A DNA stretch of 64,000 nucleotides, taken from assembly GCA_037893225.1 (NCBI GenBank), contig JAZGUH010000259.1, positions 372,001 to 436,000 on the forward strand, given 5' to 3'. Source of the DNA: Hippasteria phrygiana. Taxonomy: Eukaryota > Echinodermata > Asteroidea > Valvatida > Goniasteridae. Shown one piece after another: positions 26,601 through 39,433 of this stretch (position 1 is the stretch's first letter; every line of letters starts with the position of its first letter). Under the pieces are notes generated by a model. It ran no database searches. It was not told the origin of the DNA and saw only the letters and a program-made list of their open reading frames with translations. Position numbers and translations under genes: made by a program.

Positions 26601-29268
26601 GTCACCGGGCGAGTGCGATATATTACTATTTTACATCCAAAGTTTCCGTCGTCACCACGCAGGTACGGTAGGGATGTCGTGTGTCGGCCTTTGTTCTGCG
26701 TGATCTTATCAGAAATTTTCATTCCCAAGAAATTGCTATTTATTTTCAAGTTTGTCTCGCTTTTCGTGCAAAATGTATCGCATTCTGCGATGCGAATCCA
26801 GCTATTTCCATCATTGGTTGAAAATTTGTTTTACTACACTTTATTTTAAAAAGAATTGACTTGCTCGGCGGACTACAAAGGGTAGGGTTTTGACTTGCCC
26901 ACCACTGTTTTCACTCGTATTTGGCGACCGGGTGACCGCTGAGGTCGAGCCCTGGAATTGCATGGTGAATTGGAGACCATGGGAGGTTTTTGTTGGTGTG
27001 AGGTGTGAGGGTGGTACACTGCAGTATCCAACGAAATGTGCTGTTGGATTTTGTTGTATTCAGCAGCGTTCTCATTTCAGTTTTGTTGGAAATTGTTGGA
27101 TTTAGTAGGGACGTGTGAAAAAAACATTGAAGGGGGTTAGAGTTTATGTAAAATGTCAAAAGACTGATTTTGACCGTATTTGTCCTTTCCACCTAAAAAA
27201 AACAAAAACCTTTGATGTCAAAATTGATTTGGCATCTACAGGCATCCACATTTTCTTCCCACGTATCCACATTTTCTTCCCACGTAATGACTGATTGATC
27301 TATCGGGGATGCCTGCTATTAACATGCAATGCCATCGACAGTCTAAAATCCCATGATGGCCAGTTCATGTTTTAATGTCTCGGCTTGCTGAAAATGAAAA
27401 AAAAAAAAATTCGCTCAACAGTTCATGTATTTTTTATGTAGGCTCCTGTACTTTTTACTGTCAGTAAGTACATGTACCTCCCTCGTGTAACCTGCATTGT
27501 CACGTAACATTAATTTATGAGAGGACGATATATCATTTTCCCTGTCAGACTTTGTTATTCTGACCAGAGTTGCATTCCCATTGGACATTTGTGGTAAAAC
27601 TCACTGAAATGATGATTACGTTTCCAAAGTTAAAGGTATGACAGTAGCTTTGGTCATGTAAAAAAAATAAAAAGTTAAAATATGAAAGCCTACTGTTTGC
27701 AGGGATGGTACAAGTACCGATTCTCCATGGAAATATTTCTGTAATGTGCCGTTCTATGTGAAGAGGGTGAAACATTCTTCAAACGTGTGATTTTTAAGGA
27801 AGGGAATTTTTTACATTTTTGATACCTATATTATTCTAGTTCATAACCAAAATCTTTGATTTCAGTGAATAAAGTTGGAAGAAGAATGAGTTTGTGTCGA
27901 GTGCTTCAATCTATTGCTTTGCTTTTTTTTTTTTTTTTAAATGGCTTGTTTCTCCTTATACATGTAAGTCATTCCAAGAAATTCCTGAAAACAAACATGC
28001 AAATTTCTAAATATCTCATGAATGCAAAATGCTGCAGGCTTCGGACATGAAAGCTTATAAAATGGCGTTTCCAGCTATATATAAAACACTATTTTCAAAT
28101 TTTGCTGCTTAATTGCCCTTTTTGCAGAGTGGGTCACATATGTGAACATATTACTTAGTAATTTTTCAGACAATGACAAAGAAAGATTTGTGGGGAATTT
28201 TCAAAATGAAAACCAGGGTACATGGAAAGACAAAACAGATTAACATTTGCGCAAATGCAATTTACACCGTAAAGCTATGGAGCTCACTGAACACACTTGC
28301 ATCTTGCTGCATTGATGCACAGACCTTTACGAACAACAATTTTTGGGATTGGCTTTCTTTAACGGATACCCGGATACCCATGTATTTTTTCACTCTCGTA
28401 TCTGATTCCCGTACTACCCTCAAATGCACATCCCTAAACTGTGTTGTCACCCATTATATCATATAGCGCACCTTTAAGTCCAGTGCAAACAGTCTGGAGA
28501 ATTTCCGTCCAGGTTACATTTCCCAAGTGCAGTGGTTACTATCTGCTCATTAAAACTGACCAGGTCAGTTTTCCCGTGAGACGATAACTCTAGTGTGAAC
28601 AGTGTGAGTCTATAAAGTGGCAGGGGAAAGCTGCACATTGGCCATGGTGTGAAGGTCATGTTACACAGCATACTTTGCTTAATTTCTTTGGTCTATTTTG
28701 TGTGTGACAGCCATGGTAGTCTTGTGGAATATTTTATACCATTAAAAAATAAAATACAAATAATTTCACTTCGTTATTACCAACAACGATTCATAATGTC
28801 GTAGGTTGTGACAAATGAATAGGATGGGGGCTGCATGTTATTGCCAGCTCGGTTACATTATGACCATGGTCTCGGTAAAGTTTTCCCCAGTCAAAAGTTC
28901 AAGTGTGAACACTGGTAAGATTGAACTATTGAAACTTTTTGCCATCGTCTTTAAATTTCACCAAAAAAAAGTCTAGTGCGAACACAGCTTAAACTTAATA
29001 CATGCAACAATGGCCCTTTTGAACCGTGGCAAAATTGTGAATATTAGAATCAAAGTTTTCAGTAATCAAGTACATGTACGCAGTATTTGTATAGCCCTTA
29101 TGCACAGCGACCATAGCCCTTATGCACAGCGACCATCGTCCAGGATAATGTTTTTATTACCCTTGGATAGGCATGGGTAAACTTTCTGTACTTGATTGAT
29201 TGATTGATTAATTGATTGATTGTTCAATTACAGGCTGATATGATCAAGACACTCAAGGGGCTTCGGTA

Positions 29269-29307
<39 letters not shown>

Positions 29308-32300
29308 AATTACAGGCTGATATGATCAAGACACTCAAGGGGCTTCGGTACTTGTCCTTCAGCATTGTTTTGTTCATCTGGGAGTTTCTTCCAACATTTA
29401 TTGTCGTGGTGTTTTTCAGAGTGAGGAAATTTGCTTCAAATGTGGTGAGTCAGACCAATTGAGAAATGAGACAAAAATTCTGGATATGAATTGCACATAT
29501 GGGCCATTCTATAACTTCGGAGTCCAATTTTGGTGTCCCAGTTACATCTGACATAAGATTTTTCAATTCAGGACACATTCTTCAATGCCTTCTATCTCCA
29601 AGAGTGATTGTGTAGAACAAAATACCTGCCAAACAAGTAAAAAATAGTGTGAAGTCAATTTTCATGATACTTGATGGGAAATTACACATGTCAGGTGTAA
29701 AGGCCGGTTCATACTCGGCGCAAAAGCGAACGCGAATTTGTGATGTCGGGGCAAGTTTTCGCACTGCGAATTCGCAAACGTTGAACACATTTCAACTTGT
29801 GCGAATCTTCGGCGCGAATGTTACATGACGTCAAATTCGCTTCACATCCGCAACAGCAGGTTGTCTCGAATTTTTGGCACCATTACTTTACATGGAGCTA
29901 GGATGCCCCAATTTGTCCAAGTCCAAAGAATTTTGTAATTTGAATTGTTTTAGAGAAACAAATCTTTGCTGGTAGCCAGACGACTATTTTTTTTACAGAG
30001 AATACATACATGAAACAGTCACCGTATGTACTTAAAAATACTTATGTGTGACACATTGCACTTATGATGAATTTTGTGAAATGGGTTGCAGGGTTCTCCT
30101 CACGTACAAACTTGCGTATCGGCCCGATACGCAATTATTTCTGCCAGATACGCAAAAAAACGGGCCGATACCCATTTTTTCATCCCCGATACGCACAATA
30201 TAATTATGATAGTACGGCTCAGTATTATCTTACATGATGCAGGTCCATTACATGGCGTAAGGCCTAGCTAGCAATTTTACATGTCCGGCGAAATCTAGAC
30301 GAAAAAGCAGTAAATCTTCCTACATTTTCCGTGCCGTACACACACCCATTTGTAATACTGCAGATACATACACATCGCACCATGCACAACGCGTGGCCAC
30401 ACAGCACACATGCACAGTACATGTATCGGCACCACACACGAGTTAGTTCCTCGTGGTCGGTGTCGCCCCAAATCTGAACCTACATTGTGTGTGTATGTTC
30501 GGCTGGCGGGGAGTGCATGCACATGCAGCAAAGCATGGACTCATGTGGGGAAAACCCTCCTGAGCGTGCATATTGTGCAGAGCGAGTCCCTTGTTTGGGG
30601 GACAATAAATCATGCCACACCGAAATTGATAGTCGGGTTCCACCTGCGTTTAGTATTGAATGCCCGTGTATCAAGTCCGGTAGCTAGACACGCATGCTTA
30701 CATGCAATTGCAAAATGATTTTGGAACCTCATACTCGACAAGATTCGTTTAGAAAATCGACAAGATTTGTCCACAAAATCCCGCCGATTACCAACAAACA
30801 GTTTGATCAACAAGGAGAGTCATCTATTTCAATCAAAACTTTCGACAAATTGCGACAAGAAGTGGACCAGTGGTTGAGTGTGTGATAAATGGCTGTTTTT
30901 GAACTTAAAAGTTTCTTAAAGCCATATCTCATCAACAGAACATGCTAAATTCAAAATTCTTTTTGTAATAGCTTTGTTAGCTCCTATATTCTTTCACATA
31001 AATGTGAAAAATGTGTGATGTCATCATGACGTCATCAAAAATCTGCTTTTTTGAAACACATATAAGGGTAGGTCCGATCGTCATAAAAATTAGTGTGCAG
31101 GTAGATAGTGCTACTAGCATGTTAAATCCGAGGTGACGTCATGATGACGTCATCGGCTGATTTTCTATGATTTTTTTAGTTATATCCCAAATCTCATAGA
31201 CTTTGTACACGAATTTTGAAAGAGCCACTTTGGTCACTAAACAACATCAGATCTTAATCAGGCTTAACACAAACAGAGACCCTAAGCTGAAAATGTATGC
31301 CGAAACGTGACGTCATGATGACGTCATCACGTGTCATGTGACGTCATCTTAAAGGTGCGTTTTTCAAGGGCCAATATCTAGAGAACGGTATTTCCGATTT
31401 CCTTCAAACCTGGTATGTTGGTATGGTAGCTCGTGTTATAGATGAAAATTGAGGTGACGTCATGATGACGTCATCATACGATTTTACAGTAATATTAAAG
31501 TTTTTGAACTTCAAAGTTTCCTAAAGCTATATCTCATCAACAGAACATGCTAAATTAAAAATTCTTGTTGTAATAGCTTTGTTAGCTTCTATATTCTTTC
31601 ACATAAATGTAAAAAATGTGTGACGTCATTATGGCGTCATCAAAAATCTGCTTTTTGGAAACACATATAAGGGTAGGTCCGATCATCATAAAAATTGGTA
31701 GGTAGGTAGATAGTGCCACTAGCATGTAAAATCCGAAGTGACGTCATGATGACGTCATCGGCTGATTTTCTATGAATTTTTAGTTCTATCCAAAATCCAA
31801 TAGGCTTTGTACTCGAATTTTGTAAGTGGCACTTTGGTCACTAAACAACCTCAGATCTTAATCAGACTTAACACAAACATAGACCCTAAGCTGAAATTGT
31901 ATGCCGAAGAGTGACGGTGATGACGTCATCACGTGTCACGTGATGTCATCTTAAATGTGCATTTTTCAATGGCCCGTATCTAGAGAACCGTAGGTCCGAT
32001 TGCGCTCAAACGTAGTATGTTGGTAGGCAAGCATTTGTTGTTGATGAAAATTGAGGTGACGTCACGATGACATCATCATACGAAATTATAGTAATTTTAA
32101 AGTTTTTGAACCTTAAAATTTTCTTTAAGCCATAATTCATCAACAGAACATGCTAATATCGAAATTCTTTTTGTAATAGGTTTGTTAGCTCCTACATATG
32201 TAACAAAAAATGCAAAATATGTGCACCATCATAATGACGTCATCAAAGGCATAATTTCTCGTAAGACATGTAAATTGGTAGGTCCAATTGTCATGAAGCC

Positions 32301-35300
32301 TGGTGGGTAGGCAGACTTGTCACAAGCAAGCAAAAATCGCAGTGACATCATAAAAAAGTAATGCGGAAAAGCCCTATGTTCTGTTCAGCGAAGAGACATA
32401 GAGTCCTAGTTTTGTTTAGTTTATTGGTTTTGCTGATAAATAGGCTATCAGTCATGCATGCTATTATACTATGTTCATTCTTTGTTCTGAATAAAACATT
32501 ACGATCCCAACTGAACGGATGCAACTTTACCTTTGAAAATAAAAAAATAAGGAAACGGTCCATCCATGAAATGAGTTTTAAAAGGTTGGCAGCTCTGTTA
32601 AAAGGCATTTACGACGGGGACGAGATTGTTGGACCACCTCTATCGTTGGAGATTTGCCAAGTCACCACGTTTTTGTCTCGCGTACAATTAATTCAGCCAT
32701 TACATGTTGTTGCATATCGGAAACTTGGAATGGCTCATTTTGTGTCTAGAATTACTAGTCCAGAAAGGAAAAGTGGTCATTTGATGAAATGTTGATATCC
32801 TAAATTCAAAAAAGCCTATTAAATCTCTCATGTTTTTTTCCTGAGAAAAAGTATTTGAAAAGCCCAGGAAATGCTCTAAAATGCACCAGAGAGCATTGAT
32901 TGAATTGAAAATGGTTTATTAAAAAAATCAATCTCGCAGCCACAGGCTGAATTGCATGAGTTTTACAAACATTAAAACCACGATTAACATTAAAATTCAC
33001 ACCAATAGAGATACACAAATTACTAACACCAAAAGCACCAAAATATTAAGACAAGACTAAATTAATTATAAAAAAGAAAAAAAAAGTAAAATCCAAAAAA
33101 AGGAAGGAAAACAAACAAAAAACACAAAAAGCACAAAACACAAAAAAATAATAATAATAATAATAACTAGAGGCATGAGGTTGGTGTTTGTGGACAAACA
33201 CAGGGCTGTTTCGTTTTTGTTTTTTTAGTTTGGATGTGAAATGTGAATACAATAATTTAAGTTTGTCAAAGAATCGCGCTGCTGCCAGTTTTCTTTGGTA
33301 ATTTTGAAATTAATTAAAGTTGTTTGTAGTAGTAACATGTGATGACGTCATCATAACGTATCTATAAACTTGCTGACCTACCTAGATATTACTTTTCAAC
33401 TTAATCGGACTTATACTTTTGTTTATATATGGCTTCATAAACAGCCCCTTTAAGATGACGTCACGTGACATGTGATGACATCATCATAATGTCAAGTCAC
33501 TTTTCATATATAAACCTATATGTACTGGGCTACCTAGATATTACTTTTCAAATTAATCGGACTGATACTTTTGTTTTCATATGGCTTAAAAAACTGTCCC
33601 TTTAAGATGACGTCATGTGGCATGTGATGACGTCATCATCATGTCATGTCAATTTTCATCTATAAACCAACTGGCCTACCTAGGTATTTTTAAAAAACTT
33701 AATCGGAATTGTACCTTTGTCTATATATGGCTTAAAAAACTGTCCCTTTAAGATGACGTCATGTGGCATGTGATGACGTCATCATCATGTCATGTCAATT
33801 TTCATCTATAAACCAACTGGCCTACCTAGGTATTTTTAAAAAACTTAATCGGACTTGTACTTTTGTTTATATATGGCTTCGAAAAATGCCCCTTTAAGAT
33901 GACGTCACGTGACATGTGATGACGTCATCATGACGTAAACGTTCGTTACACATTGTGAGCAGTTGGGGTAAGTGTCTGCCAAGTTTAAAAGTAGCCAAAG
34001 TGGCCGGTAAGAAAGAAAACGTTTACAAATGCTATGGGCAATATTCTAGCGACTTGAAAAACATATTTTTTTATGACGTCATCATGACGTCACACAATTT
34101 TCGCTTTTTAGGGCATATCTTTGAGACATACCAAAGCTATAACAAAAAGCATTTTGAAAATATCTTGTTTTGTTCGGTAGATATATTGAAAAGAATGTTA
34201 CGATTAAAATTGTTTTATAATTTAGCGACTTGAAAAAAGACTACAAATCAACCCTTTTTATAAACAGCATGCACATTTAAGCCATGGTAACCTGCCCTTC
34301 CCAGAATTCCTTTGTGTTATATTGAATTTGGTCTAAATTTTGAAATGGCTGTTATTTCTTACTTGAGTGAGCCACGATCATGAAATTTTGGAATTAGGTA
34401 CAGAAAAATTCAATGTATACATTTTTGTAATCAGATTGACCCTTACATGCGTTTAAAAAAAAATGTTTGATGACGTCATCATGACCTCACACAATTTTCG
34501 CCTTTTAGGGCATATCTTTGAGACATACCAAAGCTATAACAAAAAGAATTTTCAAAATATCTTGTTTTTTTCGTTAGATATATTAAAAAGAATGTTACGA
34601 TTTTCAAAATTCAAAAATTCATAAAAAATCACGTGATGACGTCATCATTACGTAAAAGTTCGGCAGACATTCTGAGCAGTTGGTCTAAGTGTCTGCCAAG
34701 TTTAAAGCCAATCGGCTGCTTAAAAGTGGCCAAAATGCCGGTTAGAAAGAAAACGTGCACAAATGCTATGGGCATTTGGCTGAAAAAGAAAAAAAAAAAA
34801 AAACTAGAGGCATGAGGTTGGTGTTTGTGGACAAACACAGGGCTGTTTCGTTTTTGTTTTTTTAGTTTGGATGTGAAATGTGAATACAATAATTTAAGTT
34901 TGTCAAAGAATCGCGCTGCTGCCAGTTTTCTTTGGTAATTTTGAAATTAATTAAAGTTGTTTGTAGTAGTAACATGTGATGACGTCATCATAACGTATCT
35001 ATAAACTTGCTGACCTACCTAGATATTACTTTTCAACTTAATCGGACTTATACTTTTGTTTATATATGGCTTCATAAACAGCCCCTTTAAGATGACGTCA
35101 CGTGACATGTGATGACATCATCATAATGTCAAGTCACTTTTCATATATAAACCTATATGTACTGGGCTACCTAGATATTACTTTTCAACTTAATCGGACT
35201 GATACTTTTGTTTATATAGCTTCAAAAACTGCCCCTTTAAGATGACGTCACGTGACATGTGATGACGTCATCATAATGTCAAGTCAATTTTCATCTATAA

Positions 35301-38300
35301 ACCTATATGTACTGGGCTACCTAGATATTACTTTTCAACTTAATCGGACTTGTACTTTTGTTTTCATATGGCTTAAAAAACTGTCCCTTTAAGATGACGT
35401 CATGTGGCATGTGATGACGTCATCATCATGTCATGTCAATTTTCATCTATAAACCAACTGGCCTACCTAGGTATTTTTAAAAAACTTAATCGGAATTGTA
35501 CCTTTGTCTATATATGGCTTCAAAAACTGCCCCTTTAAAATGACGTCACGGACATGTGATGACGTCATCATAATGTCAAGTCAAATTTCATCTATAAACC
35601 TACTGGGCTACCTAGATATTACTTTTCAACTTAATCGGACTTGTACTTTTGTTTATATATGGCTTCGAAAAATGCCCCTTTAAGATGACGTCACGTGACA
35701 TGTGATGACGTCATCATGACGTAAACGTTCGTTACACATTGTGAGCAGTTTTTGATGACGTCATCATGACCTCACACAATTTTCGCCTTTTAGGGCATAT
35801 CTTTGAGACATACCAAAGCTATAACAAAAAGAATTTTCAAAATATCTTGTTTTTTTCGTTAGATATATTGAAAAGAATGTTACGATTTTCAAAATTCAAA
35901 AATTCAGCAGTTGGGGTAAGTGTCTGCCAAGTTTAAAAGTAGCCAAAGTGGCCGGTAAGAAAGAAAACGTTTACAAATGCTATGGGCAATATTCTAGCGA
36001 CTTGAAAAACATATTTTTTTATGACGTCATCATGACGTCACACAATTTTCGCTTTTTAGGGCATATTTTTGAGACATACCAAAGCTATAACAAAAAGCAT
36101 TTTGAAAATATCTTGTTTTGTTCGGTAGATATATTGAAAAGAATGTTACGATTAAAATTGTTTTATAATTTAGCGACTTGAAAAAAGACTACAAATCAAC
36201 CCTTTTTATAAACAGCATGCACATTTAAGCCATGGTTACCTGCCCTTCCCAGAATTCCTTTGTGTTATATTGAATTTGGTCTAAATTTTGAAATGGCTGT
36301 TATTTCTTACTTGAGTGAGCCACGATCATGAAATTTTGGAATTAGGTACAGAAAAATTCAATGTATACATTTTTGTAATCAGATTGACCCTTACATGCGT
36401 TTAAAAAAAAAATTTGTTTGATGACGTCATCATGACCTCACACAATTTTCGCCTTTTAGGGCATATCTTTGAGACATACCAAAGCTATAACAAAAAGAAT
36501 TTTCAAAATATCTTGTTTTTTTCGTTAGATATATTGAAAAGAATGTTACGATTTTCAAAATTCAAAAATTCATAAAAAATCACGTGATGACGTCATCATT
36601 ACGTAAAAGTTCGGCAGACATTCTGAGCAGTTGGTCTAAGTGTCTGCCAAGTTTAAAGCCAATCGGCTGCTTAAAAGTGGCCAAAATGCCGGTTAGAAAG
36701 AAAACGTGCACAAATGCTATGGGCATTTGGCTGAAAAAGAAAAAAAAAAAGAAAAAAAAAAAGAAACTAGATGTATGGTGCAGTGTTTGTGGACAAACAC
36801 AGGGCTGTTTTGTTTTTTGTGTAAAATTATGTGATTTAAATGAAATTTCAAAAATGAAAAAAATTATAGAAAATTAGCCAATGACGTCATCATGACGTCA
36901 CATAAATTTTCATCTAACACATGCTGGCATAACTAAATACCACGTTTTAACTTAATCTGACTTGTACTTTTGTAGATATATGGCTTCAAAAAATGCACCT
37001 TTACGATGACGTCACATGACATGTGATGACGTCATCATGACGTAAAAGTTTGGCGCACATTCTGCGCAGTTGGTGTAAGTGTCTGCCTACGACTTGTCTA
37101 ACGACTTGAAAAAAAGACTAGAGATCAACTCTTTATAGACAGCATGCCACATGAAAGCCATGGTTTCTGTCCTTCCCAGAATTCGTTTGTGTTATATTGA
37201 ATTTGGTCAAAATTTTCAGATGCCTGTTATTTCTTAATACTTGAGTGAGCCACGATCACGAAATTGTTGAATTAGGTGGAGAAAAATTCAATGTATAAAT
37301 TTTTTTAATCGGACCGACCCTTACATGCGTAAAAAGAAAAAAATTGATGACGTCATTATGACGTCACACAATTTTCGCCTTTTAGGGCATATCTTTGAGA
37401 CATACCAAAAGCTGTATCAAAAAGAATTTTGAAAATATCTTGTTTTGTTTGCGAGATATATTTAAAAGAATGTTACGATTTCAAAATTTCAAAAATTCAT
37501 AACAAATCACGTGATGACGTCATCATGACGTCACTTTGGATTTTGCATCCTAGTGCCAGTATCTACCTACCCACCAATTTCCATGACGATCGGACCTATC
37601 CTTATATGTGTTTTAAAAAAGCACATTTTTGATGATGTCATCATGACGTCACATATTTTTTTCCTTTTTAGGGCATATCTTTGAGACCTACCAAAGCTAT
37701 AACAAAAAGAATTTTGAAAATATCTTGTTTTGTTTGCCAGATATATTTAAAAGAATGTTACGATTTTCAAAATTTCAAAAATTCATAACAAATCACGTGA
37801 TGACGTCATCATGACGTCATTTTGGATTTTGCATCCTATTGCCAGTATCTACCTACCCACCAATTTTCATGACGATCGGACCTATCCGTATATGTGTTTA
37901 AAAAAAACACATTTTTGATGATGTCATCATGACGTCACACATTTTCTTCCTTTTAGGGCATATCTTTGAGACATACCAAAGCTATAACAAAAAGAATTTT
38001 GAAAATATCTTGTTTTGTTCGCTAGATATATTGAAAAGAATTTTACGATTTCAAAATTTCAAAAATTCATAAAAAATCACGTGATGATGTCATCATGACG
38101 TAAATGTTTGGCATACATTCTGAGCAGTTAGTCTACATGTAAGTGTCTGCCAAGTTTAAAGCCAATCGGCAGCATAAAAGTAGCCAAAGTGCCGGTAAGA
38201 AAGAAAACGTGTACAAATGCTATGGGCATTTGGCTGAAAAAGAAGAAAAAAAAAAAAAAGAAAAAAAAAAAAAAAATAGACATCTGGTACAGTGTTTGTG

Positions 38301-39397
38301 GACAAACACAGGGCTGTTTTGTTTTTTTGTGTAAAATTGTGATTAAAATGAAATTTCTAAAATTTCAAAAATCATCAATACAATTGACGATGACGTCATC
38401 ATGACATCATTTCAGATTTTGCATGCTAGTGACAGTATCTACCTACCCACCAATTTTCATGACGATCGGACCTATCCTTATATGTGTTTAAAAAAAGCAC
38501 ATTTTTGACGATGTCATCATGACGTCACACATTTTCTTCCCTTTTAGGGCATATCTTTGAGACCTACCAAAGCTATAACAAAAAGAATTTTGAAACTATC
38601 TTGTTTTGTTTGCGAGATATATTTAAAAGAATTTTACGATTTCAAAATTTCAAAAATTCATAACAAATCACGTGATGACGTCATCATGACGTCATTTCAG
38701 ATTTGGCATGCTGGTGGCAGTATCTACCTACCCACCAATTTTCATGACGATCGGACCTATCCTTATATGTGTTTTAAAAAAGCACATTTTTGATGACGTC
38801 ATCATGACGTCACACATTTTTTTCCTTTTTAGGGCATATCTTTGAGACATACCAAAGCTATAACAAAAAGAATTTTGAAAATATCTTGTTTTGTTCGCCA
38901 GATATATTGAAAAGAATGTTACGATTTTCAAATTTTGAAAAATTCATAAAAAATCATGTGATGACGTCATCATGACGTCACTTTGGATTCAACATCCTAG
39001 TGACAGTATCTACCTACCCACCAATTTTCATGACGATCGGACCTATCCTTATATGTGTTTTAAAAAAGCACATTTTTGATGATGTCATCATGACGTCACA
39101 CATTTTTCCCTTTTTAGGGCATATCTTTGAGACCTACCAAAGCTATAACAAAAAGAATTTTGAAAATATCTTGTTTTGTTCGCTAGATATATTGAAAAGA
39201 ATTTTACGATTTTGAAATTTCAAAAATTCATAAAAAATCACGTGATGACGTCATCATGACGTAAATGTTCGGCATACATTCTGAGCAGTTGGTCTAAGTG
39301 TCTGCCAAGTTTAAAGCCAATCGGCAGCATAAAAGTAGCCAAAGTGCCAGTAAGAAAGAAAACGTGTACAAATGCTATGGGCATTTGGCTGAAAAAG

Positions 39398-39433
<36 letters not shown>

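Noticed and set aside
29234..29265. Extra coding micro-exon between GPR137 exons 3 and 4
   Set aside because: It duplicates the start of exon 4. Inclusion shifts the frame (32 bases) and read-through hits TAA.
32361..32795. 144-codon + strand frame with a hydrophobic stretch near the N-terminus
   Set aside because: It shows no domain, sits in the satellite-bearing intron 4, and has a strongly overlapping antisense frame. I cannot distinguish it from chance.
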